Assembly: GCA_023055355.1 (NCBI GenBank) | Contig: JALJCS010000037.1 | Coordinates: forward strand, 4,278,001-4,342,000 | Direction: 5' to 3' | Length of the DNA stretch: 64,000 bases | DNA from: Agelaius tricolor | Lineage: Eukaryota > Chordata > Aves > Passeriformes > Icteridae | Shown here: positions 1 to 11,821 of the stretch, piece by piece | How the letters are laid out: each line of letters opens with the position of its first letter | Numbering within the stretch: position 1 is the stretch's first letter | Made by a program: the position numbers and the translations under genes | The notes under the pieces: model-generated | Databases searched by the model: none | What the model saw: only the letters and a program-made list of their open reading frames with translations | What the model was told of the DNA's origin: nothing

Positions 1-164
1 GACACCCTGTGCTGATCCCAGCCCCTCTGGAGGCTCCCTGCCGGTGGATTTCTGCCCTCTGCTCCCTTCCCTCAGAGGTTCTCCCAAAGGAAATCTCCAG
101 AGAGCACCTCAGGGGGGCTGAGCTGTGCTGTGCATCCCCCAGAGCCGAGGGATGGCCAGCCCAT

Positions 165-732
165 TGTGAAAAACACTTGTGAAAATGTAAAAAGTTTAAT
201 AAAGGACAATAGAAGACAAGGGGCATAGAGCAAAGGTTATTATGGCTGGGTGCATCTTGACATTCAGCTAAGACTACACTGGCATTTTTGGGGATACTCT
301 TTAAATATTATTTTTATTACATCAGCCCTTTGTGTATTTATAGACTTTTATATATATCTATATATAACTAGTTTACATATTCCAGGAACTATTTTACATG
401 GTTCTTCTTTGGGTCTGCTTTTTTAGAGTACATGTGTTTCCTGGCTATGGTTTTGGTTCTTTTTTTTATTACTTCTAGTTTGGGCTTTGGCTTATATTTT
501 CTTCAGACAGTTGGTGCTGATTGTTGATGTATCTATAGTAGGTGTCTTCATATGTTCATTGGATGTTATGTCATCTAAGTAGGCATTTTAATACAAGTAT
601 AGCTATTTCACTACTATGTCTAAGCTTAACTAACAACAGAAATAAAAAGGTATCTTTATAACAAAGTTACTTTAACATCACACATATAAAATCTAAGTAT
701 TTGCCAAAAGCCAATATTATGTATCTATAACA
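165..732 (-). mobile_element. Solo LTR, family A copy 1 (AT-rich endogenous retrovirus LTR)
   Basis: The segment begins TGTGAAAAAC and ends ATAACA on the plus strand, the TG...CA form of an LTR. It aligns along its length, with indels, to 43701-44412. On the minus strand an ATTAAA polyadenylation signal lies about 30 bases before the 3' end, which sets the orientation. The body is very AT-rich. The 4-base flanks (CCAT left, GCAT right) differ at one base, so a target duplication is only suggested. No internal retroviral sequence adjoins it, so it is probably a solo LTR. The exact family is not identified. Confidence 0.6.
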
Positions 733-1308
733 GCATCCCAGCCCATCCTGGCACCCTCAGCAAACATCTGGAGCCCTCTCGGTGGCCCTGCATGTCTGAG
801 GGCTCTGCTCCTGCCCTGGCAGCCCAGCTGGAGTCTCCTGCTCCTGGGTCCGGGGTATTTTTAGCAGGAGCTGCATCTGCCTGGGCTGTGGCTGTGGCTG
901 TGGCTGTGCCCGCCGCTCCTCCGGAGCCGATAAGGGAGCAGCGAGCAAACAATGGCAGCCTCAGTTATTTTTGGCTCCGAGGAGCTCCTCACCAGCAGCA
1001 TGACTTTTTAATAAACAAAATCCCCTTCATGGAGGGCTCGGGGGAACAATGGCCCCATTGATCCCCCGCACTGGCGAGGCTGCAGCAGAGGAGTCAGTGA
1101 GGGCCGGGCTGGGGCGGACAAGGGGCTGCACAACAACGGGGCTGTTCTGGAAAGGGCAGGAAAGGCTCCAGGGCCAGGAGGCTGAGCTTCCTCTGTGTCC
1201 CTGGCTCTGCTCCTACCACTGCTGCAGCCTCCCTGGCCGCTGGGAGAGCACAGAGCCTGGGGTGGGAGCCCACCCAGCCCAGGATTTGGCTCTGAGGGTT
1301 GGGGGATG
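733..1308. other. Unassigned GC-richer stretch with scattered CpG
   Basis: It contains a short (TGTGGC)n run at about 882-906 and a cluster of CpG dinucleotides between 900 and 1140, above the local background. No coding or RNA feature is recognised. It could be a small CpG-rich regulatory patch. Confidence 0.3.
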
Positions 1309-1500
1309 TGCCCAGATGGGATCTGGGGAGGTTTGGGCCCAGGTGGGATCTGGGGAGGTTTGAGCCCAGATGGGATTTGGGGAGGTTTGGGCCCAGATGG
1401 GATCTGGGGAGGTTTGGGTCCATATTGGACCTGGGGAGTTTGGGCTCAGATGGATTTGGGGAGGTTTGGGCCCAGGTGGGATTTAGGGAGGTTTGGGCTC
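1309..1500. repeat. 27-bp minisatellite, about 7 copies
   Basis: Successive CCCAGATGGG-type motifs recur every 27 bases, followed by ATCTGGGGAGGTTTGGG. Each unit carries three or four G-runs on the plus strand, so G-quadruplex formation is plausible. The period is a multiple of three, so all frames stay open; this does not indicate a gene. Confidence 0.9.
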
Positions 1501-1597
1501 TGCAGGAAGAGGAGCCAGAGGAGGCTGGGTGGCTGCTGTGGGTGGCACAGGGACAATGGCCAGGAAAGGGCTGATGGAGGCTGGGTCCTCCTACCTC

Positions 1598-1757
1598 ACT
1601 GTCCCCCCTGTCCCACTGTCCCCCCTGTCCCACTGTCCCTCTTGTCCCACTGCCCCTCCTGTCCCACTGTCCCTCCAGCCCCACTGTCCCCCCTGTCCCA
1701 CTGTCCCTCCTGTCCCACTGTCCCCCCTGTCCCACTGTCCCTCCAGCCCCACTGCTC
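1598..1757. repeat. 17-bp C-rich minisatellite, about 9 copies
   Basis: Variants of ACTGTCCCCCCTGTCCC repeat in tandem. The strand is almost pure pyrimidine. It lies about 100 bases after the G-rich 27-bp array, so a G-rich and a C-rich array sit side by side. Confidence 0.88.
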
Positions 1758-1795
1758 CCACTGGGGCTGCTCTGCTCCCACACTTCCTTCCCCTG

Positions 1796-1916
1796 AGCTG
1801 GGAGGGACCCCCGAGGATCATCGGGTCCAGCTCTTGAGCAAATGGCCCCTGTAGGGATCAAAGCCCCAGCTTGGTGTCACCAGCAATGTCCTGAGCACTG
1901 GGACAGCTGAAGAGGA
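1796..1916 (-). mobile_element. TguSINE1-like SINE (tRNA-Ile head, CR1 tail)
   Basis: On the minus strand about 70 bases match a degenerate tRNA-Ile(AAT): the TGGCCC acceptor end, a GGGATC T-arm and the GCTTGGTG anticodon-arm region are recognisable. They are followed by a CR1-type tail (GGATCATCGGGTCCAGCTC on the plus strand). This head-tail arrangement is that of TguSINE1, which I recall as a passerine SINE. The tRNA part is too diverged to be a working gene. Family assignment is from memory. Confidence 0.6.
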
Positions 1917-4900
1917 TTTTGGGACACTTCTGTTGAAGCAGGCTGGGCTTTGGGAAATCAGAGAGCAGCTGTGCTCAGGGCAGGTAACATCTCAGTGTCT
2001 GTGCGGGCTTGCCTGGGTTATCTGGAGATTTTGGGATAATTGTGGGTTCCTTCCCTGGGCCTCACAAGGGAGGTTTGCTCACTGGGAACGGCTCAGGCAG
2101 CAACACAAGATGAAGACATCTGATAAAAGGGCTTAGTGGTGAGGAACACCCGTTCTGGGGCCTTGTTAGAGTCCTATGGAGATGTCCTTTTTGTCAGCCC
2201 TGGGTCTGCCATCAAGATGTTGTGAGGATTTGGCTCTTTGCCCTAGGAGAGGGGTCTCTGCTCCCAGCATCAAGCTCAGATCTCTGCTGAGTTGCTCAGC
2301 TCTTCCCCATGCACTTGGCCAACGTTAAAAGGGGAATAAAGTCTCCTCTGGAGAGACATGGGCTTATTTATAAACATTTTCAAGTGTTCTGAGCTGGGCA
2401 GATGAAAGGGACTGTTAAAGTGCAAACCAAAGTCTTCTCATCAATCCTTAAGTGTGTGATAACAGCTCAATTTACCCTGCTACAGGAGCTTTCCAGCTCC
2501 TTCTGATTGCTCTGGCAGCTGATTGCTGCAGTTGGAGGGATGCTCAAATGTCTGCAGCACTGACAACTTTCTGCAGCACCCAGCCTCCTCCTCAGCTCTG
2601 TACTGGTGGCCAGAGCTGCCTTCCTGGGTGTTTCCTGGGAAAGAATGCACCTTGGAACAAGCAAGGCACCCAGACAGGATGATAAAATCAGGTTTTTAAT
2701 TTATTTACATGCCAAAAATGTGGGGTTTTTTTGGGCTGTAGAGGATCATGGTCAAGCTGTCTGATTTGACACAGGCTTAGCATCCACCTGGAGGAGCAGA
2801 CAGACCTTAGACTCACTGGTGAGACTCAAGGCCAGCCCTCAGGACAGTCCCCATTGGTGTCATCCAATTTCTCCAGGCATTTTCCATGTGCTGGTAGAGC
2901 TGCTCCTGCCAGGAGCTGTTTGGGTCTGTGACAGTTCTACACAGTGTCTGTGTGAAAACTCCAGGGAAAGCTGGGCTGGAGGAACAGGACAGAGCACCAG
3001 GGATTCAGGCAGGGCCTGACTTGTTATCTGCTGGCATCTGCTCAGTGCTGAGCTCTTCTGGGAGCCTCAGATGTGGTCAGGGCTCTGAGGAGGTGGGGAG
3101 GGCTGGCAGGCAGATGAGCATGGCTGGGGCTCTGGGGATGTGATTTCCAATCAAGTGATGCCCCACAAGCATCCTCAGATGGGGATCATCCTTTGATGGG
3201 GCAGACAAAGAGCTGCTGTCCCTGGGCTGTGCTGGATCTGCAGGTCCCAGCACCACCACGCTGCTGCTCTGCCTCCAGCCCAACCCAAACCCACCCTCCA
3301 GTGCAACCACAGGAATGACCCTGCTGGACCAGGGCTGCCAGGCTGGCTCCAGAGGGAGGTGAAGTTCTTGTTTTCCTCCCAAAGGGACAATGACTTTCAG
3401 AAAAATGGCTGGAGGAGTGAGAGGGCTGAGCCAAGGGATGAGACCTCAGCCCCTGGCCACAAGCCCTGTGGCCACCCAGCCATGGAAGAGGAGTGGTTCC
3501 CATCAGAGAGCTGGGATGGGGATCAGGTGCTCCAGTGCTACTCCAGGACCCTTTTTTCCCCCAGTCCTGGCTCCAGTGTCCCCTGTCCAGAGCATCTCAG
3601 GGGGCTGAGTGGAAGAGAGGAGAGCCTGATCTGTCCCTCTCTCTGGAGCTCAGATTTTGGCTCTCTGAGCCCTTGCCTGGAGGTTCCTGTGTCAGTCCTG
3701 GTATCATCCTGCCCAGAGCCCCCTCCTGGCTGCTGCAGGGTGACCCATGGCCCTGAGGACAAGGACAATGAGCATTTCCTGTGCTGCCTTCTGCTGGGAT
3801 GTGGGTGCTGGACGTGCCCTTGTGCCAGACTGTCTCACCCTGAGATGTTTCTGTTCCGTCTCTCTCAGCTCCTGCTGTCTTGGCTGACCTTCATCCCCAG
3901 CTGAGGAGGAAGCTGTGCAGAGAAATGCCAAATACCAGGTGGGAAATAGGAGCAGGATAGGAAAATTACCACTGCTGAGTCCTTGGGGGAGCAGAGTAAC
4001 AAATCCTTCCAGGGAGAGCTTGGCACAAGGCCACCTCTGCAGACAGGAAAATGCTCTGCCTTCCATGTCCAGGGAGAGGGCTGGGGGATGACACGGACAC
4101 CAAACATCCTGCAGGGAGGGCTGAGAGCTTGGGCATTGCTCCCCATGTGCCAGGGAACACCCAGACCTAATGGGATTTTGCCTGGGATCCAAAGAACCCA
4201 TCAGCTTCCCCTCCTGCAGCTTCCAGGCTTGAGCATTCCAGTGGCCCAGGCTGGTGGCCCCAGTGCTGGGCCTTAGCACAGGGCTCAGGCACAGAAACTC
4301 TGGCCCCCTGCATGGTCCTGACCATGGTCCTTCTGGCCAGGTCTGCAGGAGCTCTGAGATGGGTCCTGGGTGCTCCAGCTGCCCTGATGTGTCTGCAACA
4401 GCAATGGGGGCCATGGCCAAGCACCTGGCTCCCACCCCAGGCTGCTGCTCCTGGTGTTCTCCAGGTGAAGAGGCTGTGGTTTGACACAGGGAAAGCTGGG
4501 GAGGTTCTAATCCAGGTGGGTCAGTACAGCAACATTGCCTGGTCCCTCTGGTTCACACAGGAGAGGAAGGGAATAATTGGGAAAAAAAACAACAAAGGAG
4601 GGGAAATTTTTCACTCAGCACAGGCACAGCCTGGGGAGTTCACACAGAGGGGGATGGTGTTGGGTGGTGTTGTCCAAGCTCCTTCTCCTCTGGACTGGGA
4701 AGGAGCTTGGAGCCTTTCACACTGCACTTCTGGCCCCACAGGCTCCCAGAGGGATCAAGTGTCCCCTGGCCATGGCTGGGGACCAGGCTGTCCCTGGCAG
4801 CTCCACAGGCCTCAGTGATGGGTGGGGGGTGATGGGGCACACCAGCCATGCCACTGCAGCTCTCCCAGGGCTGCCTGGCCAGAGGCTCTGCCCACAGTGT

Positions 4901-6210
4901 CCCCAGGGAGGGTGATGGCTGTCACAGCATTCTAGGAGCCAGCTGGGTCAGTCTTGCAGAGCTCACTGAGTGTGGCTGCTGAGCTAAGGGGGTTTTATGG
5001 GAGGTGGGGAAGTGTCTGTGGTGGAGCAGCAGGAATGTGGTGGCTCAGGAGGAGGGGACATTTCCAGTGTGTCTGTGCAGTGATGGAGTCCCCAGCCAGG
5101 TGTGTGGGGATAGGGAACAGTGCCAGGAACACCTCCTAATTAATCCAGGAAATGTGGTACCCCTTGGACAATGGGTAAATGTTCCTGGCTCTTCCTTCAG
5201 ACCCATCTCTCAGAAGGGGAAATATCCAAGGTGATCTCAGCCCCAGATCCTACCCTGTGTCTGTGAGCTTGAGAGCAGAGAGCCTGCCCAGGACACTGGC
5301 CAGGGGATAGAGGAGAGTGAGAGATGCTTTTGGCTCATCTTGGCAGGCCCAGGTCTGGTTTGCTTTTGTTTCTGTCTCTTTATAGCACTTGTGAATGTGT
5401 TGCTCCCGTTTGACTCTTGGGAATAGATATTTGCTTGCACCATCAGCCTGGCTTATGTTCATGGGAACTTCCCAGCTGGCTGCCAGACTGTGAGTCACTG
5501 CATCCCTCTGGGCACAGCAATCCCCAAAATCAGGGGCTGGGCTTCTCCTGCAGCCCTGGCAGGCCCTGGCTGCCTGCTGTGGACAGGGAGGCAGAGCTGT
5601 GCCCAGCTGGGAGCCCAGAGCTGGGCTGGGAGAGCACCTGGAGGAGCAGCTGAGCTGCAGCCAGGCCCAGGGAGCTCTGGTCTCTCTCAGGAGCTTGGAT
5701 TCCTGTGTGGAAGCCTTCTGGAAGAATTTTAGCTGGGGTGTGAGCCTGTGGGTCCATCCCTGCAGGACACAGAATTGTTGCTTTGCTGACCTTGCCTGGC
5801 ACCAGGAGCAGCTCCAGAGGCTGCCCAGGGGTGCAGGAATGAGCAGGATCAAAGCCCAGCACTCTCTAGAGGAGCTGGAGGTCTGGCAGCTGTGGGGAAA
5901 CTGAGGCAGAGCTGAGCCAGGGGTGGCTCTGGGGCTGGGGGCACAGGAGGGGTGTGTGGGGAGGGGCAGTGCCCCTTGCATATCACACCCCAGGCGTGTC
6001 ACCCCTGTCACCACTTCCAGCTGAGGCAATGCAGGGACGGGGATGAGCAGGGACCTTCCCAGCCCTGGGAGCCTGGGGATGTCCCAGGGATGTCCCAGGC
6101 AGGTCCCCACAGCCCTGCTTCCCAACATGGGACAGAGCCCTGCAAGGACACCAGGGCCTGGCTGGGATCCTGGCTATAAACGTTTGGTGCCACTCCAGCA
6201 TGAGCACAGG
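1917..6210. other. Long unassigned single-copy-like stretch
   Basis: Mixed G/C-leaning sequence rich in TG and CA. Open frames of up to roughly 290 codons occur (for example minus strand 5250-6128), but they have low-complexity composition, resemble no known family and show no splice or start context. No repeat family was recognised. Confidence 0.5.
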
Positions 6211-6436
6211 TGTGGGAAATGAATTTGTAGGAAATTGTAAAAACTTGATAGAAGGTTTATATGGTGTGTATTTGTATATAAATTTTAAGATGAAAATATT
6301 GATTTAGAAATATTATAGAACAGGACTTAGATATATTATAGAATATTGTTGAGAGAGAAATAGAACTAGAAATAAGTTTTAAAGGATGGTCTTGTATAAA
6401 AGATTAGATATTTTAGAGAAATAGAATCCAATACAC
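6211..6436 (+). mobile_element. Possible AT-rich LTR fragment
   Basis: An abrupt AT-rich island starts TGTGGGAAAT and reaches AATACA, bracketed by CAGG on both sides (6207-6210 and 6437-6440). The sequence resembles AT-rich songbird LTRs as I remember them. A 4-base match can arise by chance and no polyadenylation signal fixes the strand, so this is tentative. Confidence 0.35.
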
Positions 6437-6440
6437 AGGG

Positions 6441-7060
6441 AAAGAGAAAATGCAAACTTTCCAATGCTTTTGGTAATTTTCATTTCTATTTTGGGAGCAA
6501 GGAGACAATTCCAGCAGTGATACACTTCTGTCCACTGATGTTTTCTTTATGGATCCAGAGGTATGGGGACAGGTTTTTCTGTGCTATCACAAGCCAATAA
6601 CCCCACTGTGCTGAGAGGTCCAGCTGTGAGTGCCATGCACTGGCCTGTCCTCACTCTGTGCAGTAAATCCATGAATGCCAAGGATTCCCCTATAAAACAT
6701 CAGCACTGTAATCCCCAGGAAAGGGTGTGAATGTTGGGTATCATAAGGCACCAATTGTGGCTGTTGTGATGACAAACAGCCTTTTTTTCCTGGGGTTTCT
6801 GGAGGCAATAAGCCACAATTAGAAAAGCACAAAGATAAAAGCACCCCAGCCGTGCTGCAGCAGGGGAGCAGAGCCAGGGCTGGGCTCAGAGGAAGGGGCT
6901 TCACTGGGTCCCTGTGCTGGGCCAGAGCTTTGGGAGAGGTTCTGAAGATGAAACCCATGTGCCTCTTCCCACAGAGCACCCGGCAGAGCTCAGAGCTGTC
7001 TCTTTTGTCAGCTGCTTTGTCAGCTTGTGCTGCAGTCCCGGGACTTTGGGCTGCCATAGA
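6441..7060. other. Unassigned stretch
   Basis: No repeat, RNA or coding feature is recognised between the AT-rich island and the CR1 copy that follows. Confidence 0.4.
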
Positions 7061-7475
7061 GTGGAATCACAGAATAGAATCCCAGACTTGTGTTGGAAGG
7101 GACCTCAAAGCTCATCCAGTGCTACCCCTGCCATGGCAGGGACACCTCCCACTGTCCCAGGCTGCTCCCAGCCCTGCCCAGCCTGGCCTTGGGCACTGCC
7201 AGGGATCCAGGGGCAGCCCCAGCTGCTCTGGGCACCTGTGCCAGGGCCTGCTCACCCTCACAGGGAACAATTCCCAATTCCCAATATCCCATCCAGCCCT
7301 GCCCTCTGGCAGTGGGAGCCATTCCCTGTGTCCTGTCCCTCCATCCCTTGTCCCCAGTCCCTCTCCAGCTCTCCTGGAGCCCCTTTAGGCCCTGCAAGGG
7401 GCTCTGAGGTGTCCCTGGAGCTTCTCCTCTCCAGGTGAGCACCCCCAGCTCTCCCAGCCTGGCTCCACGGGACAG
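7061..7475 (-). mobile_element. CR1 LINE 3' fragment
   Basis: The plus strand starts with the complement of a CR1 tail (GGAATCACAGAATAGAATCC, then TTGGAAGGGACCTCAAAGC) and continues through the conserved TGCCATGGCAGGGACACC block. It carries about 410 bases of the LINE 3' region in antisense and is 5'-truncated near 7475. The same subfamily recurs at 25038, 26728, 36838, 45568 and 60652. Confidence 0.9.
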
Positions 7476-7478
7476 AAA

Positions 7479-7979
7479 CCCTCCTTCCCTGCCAGGGAAC
7501 TTTGGATCCAGGTTTTCTCAGTCCCCATTGTCTCTGGACAATGTTCTGAGCTGAGTTTCCAGGAATGCAACTTTTAATACACAGCAAAACCATGTTTTGT
7601 ACATCTCCTTTCATTTCCTGCTGCTCTACCAATTAAACAAACATGAAAGCCATAATGCCATAAAATATGGGAAACATCTAGAAGAGGAATCATGAAATAA
7701 TTTCCTCTTGATGTAAGTAAGTATTCCATCCCTCTCAGTGAAACTACTTGTAATTTTTGTCTAATTACACAGCTTTTTATGGTGCTAACGAGTGATCCAC
7801 AGTCAATATCCTACCAGGGCTCTGACTTGTTACCGCTTTTGAAGTGGGAATCTTCTCTCTCTCTTTTGAAAATGAGTAAATGTAATTCCATGGTTGGGTT
7901 GATGCACAGATTCTAAATGTTTATGTATTTCAGCAACAGTACTTTGTGTTTCCTCAACTTTAAATCATTGCCAGTATGA
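7479..7979. other. Unassigned AT-rich stretch
   Basis: The part around 7730-7830 contains CTAATTAC and other TAAT cores in apparently single-copy sequence. This is compatible with a conserved noncoding element, but cannot be judged without alignment to other birds. Confidence 0.3.
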
Positions 7980-8115
7980 ACAAGGCCAGGTTGGGCAGGG
8001 TTTGGAGCAGCCTGGGGCAGTGGGAGGTGTCCCTGCCCATGGCAGGGGTAGAACTGGAGGGGCTTTAAGGTCCCTTCAAGCCCAAACCATTCCATTATTC
8101 TGTGATTCTATGATT
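7980..8115 (+). mobile_element. CR1 LINE 3' end
   Basis: About 135 bases run from AAGGCCAGGTTGGGCAGG through AGGTCCCTTCAAGCCCAAAC to an ATTCTGTGATTCTATGATT tail, the diagnostic CR1 3' end in sense orientation. Confidence 0.92.
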
Positions 8116-8195
8116 TGCCTCACACAGAGCCCCTGACTGTGATTTTACACAGACATGGGCACTTCTGGCTGATTCCTTCCCTGGTGACTGGCCCA

Positions 8196-8423
8196 CAACT
8201 GGTTTTGTCTAGAGTGGAGAGGACCTGCACCAAGGAGCTTCAGACTTGATATGAAAGAACATTTCTTTGGTGAGAAGGTGATCAAACACTGGAACAGGGT
8301 CCCCAGAGAGGTGCTTGATGCCTCAGGTCTGACAGTGCTCAGGAAACATCTGGACAATGCCCTTAAAAACAGGCTTTAAATCTGGGTCATGCTGCTCAGG
8401 CAGATGATCACTGTAGGCCCCTT
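8196..8423 (+). mobile_element. CR1 LINE 3' end, older subfamily, joined to a TTCTA array
   Basis: The plus strand translates in part to HWNRVPREVLDASGLTVL, the C-terminal tail typical of CR1 ORF2 (usual form HWNRLPREVV). It runs directly into the pentamer array at 8424, which probably grew from the CR1 tail repeat. Confidence 0.8.
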
Positions 8424-8480
8424 ATTCTATTCTATTCTATTCTATTCTATTCTATTCTATTCTATTCTATTCTATTCTTT
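8424..8480. repeat. (TTCTA)n microsatellite
   Basis: About 11 near-perfect copies of a pentamer directly at the end of the CR1 fragment, so it is best explained as tail expansion. Confidence 0.95.
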
Positions 8481-9424
8481 CACTGACTGAAATCCTAAAT
8501 CTGAAGGAAAACCCCAAATGTTGGTATTTACCCCAGGACAGATGATAACAGATTTGCACTCAGTAACTCCAGGTTATTTCATTCTGTTAACATCCAAACA
8601 TCCAAACATTAATGCAATCCTAAGTCTATTTAACCTCCACCCAGAGCATCACATTTAATTTGCTGTACTGCTGTGGAGTTAGGACACTATTATCATTATC
8701 CAACCATTCATTTAAAGCACTGAAATGCACAGCCCATAAGCTCAAAATGAAGCTGCTCTGCCACAAAGGAGGAATTAGCAATCAGTCATTCAGTTTTGGC
8801 CTGCTCTTAAGAAAAGTTTTGGTTCCAGTGTGACCACACTCTCTGACAGGAAACTTTCTCCCTGAACAACTTGGCTGCTCCGTGGTGAGGTTTGATCCTG
8901 AAATCCACTTTCCCACACACTCCCTTTCTCACATTGTGGCTCCACCTGAGCCTTGGGAGAGTCTCAGGAGGGGTTGGTTCATCTCTGGTCCTGCAGAGCA
9001 TGTGGGCAGGCCAGGGCTGGTTTCACTGCCCTTGAAGCACTTTGTGCATCTCCAACACTTGGCTGCACACCCCAAACCCCCTCTGCAGGGCTGAGATGGC
9101 CCCAGGTGTCACCAAAGCTGTCACCTGTCATTGCCCTTGCTTTGCCAGGGTACAACTGAAAAATGAAGTTTTTCCATGAGGCTGTGGCCTGTGGAGGAAC
9201 AACCTTTGCAGTGAAGCTGTTGTCAGGCCTGTCAGGTACCATGATTGAAGGAGAGGTTGATTTTTTTTCCTATGTAGGAAGCAGCCTTTTCTTCTGGCAG
9301 CCCAGGACCACCTCCCCATGCTTTCAGCACCATCCCACCTCTTTGGGGCCAGGATGTGGCAGCTGAGCAGCGTGGCCTGGAGAAGGAGCATTGCTGCTTC
9401 CAGGGACATGGGGTGGGCACAGGG
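8481..9424. other. Unassigned stretch
   Basis: AT-rich at 8481-8800, with tandem CATCCAAA near 8590, and more GC-rich afterwards. No gene or repeat family is recognised. Confidence 0.4.
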
Positions 9425-10089
9425 GGAATGAGAGAGCAGAGCTGTGGGAAGGGACCTGGAGGTCCTGGTTGATGGCCAGTTGGACATGAGCCAGCAGTGC
9501 CCTGGGGCCAGGAGGGACATCCCTGTCCTGGGGGCATCAGGCCCAGCACTGCTGGCCAGGCCAGGGAGGGATTGTCCAGCTCTGGGCTGGGGCAGCCTCA
9601 CCTCGAGCCATGGGGGCAGTTTGGGGCCCCATGATATAAGAAAGAAATTAAACTGTTAGAGAGTGGCCAAAGGAGGGACACAGGGATGGGGAAGGGTCTG
9701 CAGGGGCTGTGAGGAGCAGCTGAGGGCTCTGGGGCTGTTCAGCTGGAGCAGAGTGAGGGCAGAGCTCCCCGGGGCTGCAGCTCCTCCCGAGGGGCAGCTC
9801 CCATCTCTGCTCTGGGCCAGGGACAGGAGCCAGGGCACGGCTGGGGCTGGGCCAGGGCAGCTCAGGCTGAGCTCAGGGCAAGGTTCTTCCCCCAGAGGGT
9901 GCTGGCACTGCCCAGGCTCCCCAGGGAATGGGCACGGCCCCGAGGCTGCCAGAGCTCCAGGAGCCTTTGGGCAGCGCTGCCAGGGATGCCCAGGCTGGGG
10001 TTGCTGGGACAGGGGCTGGGCAGGGACAGGGGCTGGGCTGGGGGATCCTGGTGGTTCCTTCCTGCTCAGGATATTCTGAGATTCTGAGT
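9425..10089 (+). mobile_element. CR1 LINE fragment, about 665 bp
   Basis: Sense-strand CR1 with frame remnants of ORF2, including EVLVDGQLDMSQQCPGARRD and a LRALGLFSWSR segment equivalent to the usual RELGLFSLEKR. It ends with a decayed ATTCTGAG tail. Its last 430 bases closely match 54280-54685, so both belong to one subfamily. Frameshifts and stops show it is inactive. Confidence 0.85.
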
Positions 10090-11072
10090 TCACCATGGAG
10101 CAGACCAAGCAGTGTGGTCACTGTGTCTTTGCTCTGCAAGGGTGGGTGAAGGCTGAGTCCCAGGCAAGACTGGGCTTGAAGAAGCTGCTTTTGTAGCAGT
10201 GCTGGTCATGGGGAGGAAGATCCTGGCCTCAGCACTGGCCTTTGGCATTGGCAGCCAGCAGCTGCTGTGCCAGAGGGCTTGGCTGGCTTGCTGTAAATAA
10301 CTCCTGGAGCCTGTGAGCTGTGCCTGGGCCTGTGACGGCAGGAGCTGGAGCTGAATCCCCAGCACATGATCCCACTGGCTCCTGTCCATGGCAAAAATAC
10401 CTCAGGAGGGATCAAGAACTGCCCTGCAGTCAGGACAGCTACCATCTCTTACAAGAGCAGCCAGGCATTATCTGCCCACAAAACACTGCTGCTGAGGGAT
10501 GTCTGGAGCCCAGCAGATCCCACATGACCGGGGAAATTGAGGGCTGAGCCTGGAAGTCTGGCTGCTGCCTCAGCCCTGAGGAGCAGCCCAAAGACACAGC
10601 TTTCAGAGCCTCTTGCCTTCCAGACAGCTCTGACCAAGGCCTGCCTTCCCCTGCCCTCTCTGCCTCCAGATCTTTTCCATCTTTTTGGGTTCTTCCTGCC
10701 AAGAGGACCCTGATTCCTGCCTCTCCCCATGGGGCTCTCAGAGCTGTTGGCAGCAGCACTCCTGACTCTTCTCTGTGGGACTGGGGACAGAGGGAGGTGC
10801 TCTGGTCACTGCTTATGCTGCCCTTGCCCTCCCTGATCATTCCCATTCTCTGCTGTCCAGAGGATGCTCTCTGGAAAGGAGCTGCTGGACAGGCTGGACA
10901 GCTACTGCCAACCCACCAAGGAAACTTTCTCTCCTTTCTTCCTTGTAGCAGAAATACATCAAAACATTCTTCTGAACCCACATTCAACTCACTTTAGGAA
11001 AGGTGTGCCCCACTCCTAAGTAAAGGGGAGACAAAGAGTAGAGAAATAACCTTTCTCCTGAATTAACTTTGT

Positions 11073-11124
11073 CTCATCTCATATCTCATCTCATCTCATC
11101 TCATCTCATCTCATCTCATCTCAA
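11073..11124. repeat. (CTCAT)n microsatellite
   Basis: About 10 copies of a pentamer with one interruption (ATCTC to ATATC). Confidence 0.95.
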
Positions 11125-11795
11125 TCTCTCAATGGATTGATGGGAGGTTCCTTCCTCTGCTTTTGCTAGTCTGGAGGGAGAAGCAGTTCTCGGACATGAT
11201 CTGAGGAGTGCCTGTGGGAAGGTGCAGCCAGATGAGGAGGATCAGGAAAAATGTCCTGTTCTCCTCTGCCCTTGGGCTGCTGAACTTCACAAATCCCACC
11301 AAAGTCCTCTTGACTACAAGAAGAACTTAAAAAAGTCTCTGGAAGTCCAACACATCAGAGATAATGGGCTGGGGTCTGGAGGAGGAGGACTGATGTGCAC
11401 TGATGGAGAAGAGGCTGCAGGGGAGGAAGGCAGGATAAAAATGTGAGATGGTGCCCAGGGCAGGGTTAAAAGCTGCTGAGGACTGAGGGAAAAGGGAATT
11501 TCCATGCCTCAGTCTTGCTCTGCATATCCCCTGCCCCCAGCCTGTGAGATTAATCACTGCCTTTCACCAGCACCAGAACAAAAAGATCCCTCCCCCCCAT
11601 GATATAATAATCTGAAAATTCCACAGCTCCAGTTTAGCCAGAGCCAAAAACCTCATTCTGGAGACCCTGCTCCATTTTTCAAAGTCCCTATGCCTTTGAA
11701 GCTCCTGATTTCAGAGGGATGACGCTCCCTTCCCGAGGAGCGATCCAGCGCAGTCTCCAAACCCTATGAATCACTCTGGCCTCGGGGAATTGCCA

Positions 11796-11821
11796 CAAGT
11801 CACTTGAGTGGCTAAAAATAT
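11796..11821 (+). promoter_or_regulatory. NK2-type site next to MEF2-like site
   Basis: CACTTGA at 11801-11807 is the complement of the NKX2 consensus TCAAGTG. CTAAAAATAT at 11812-11821 differs from the MEF2 consensus only at the last base. The two lie 4 bases apart in non-repetitive sequence. This is motif-level evidence only. Confidence 0.2.

Noticed and set aside
1840..1916. Possible functional tRNA-Ile gene
   Set aside because: Stem pairing is lost and the sequence continues into a CR1 tail, so it is a SINE head.
5250..6128. 292-codon minus-strand frame
   Set aside because: Composition is low in hydrophobic-core pattern and rich in P, S, W and Q, as expected from GC-rich noncoding DNA. 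No family resemblance or promoter context.
8424..8480. Possible CRISPR-like or spaced direct repeat
   Set aside because: A simple pentamer array without spacers. No CRISPR array occurs anywhere in the window.
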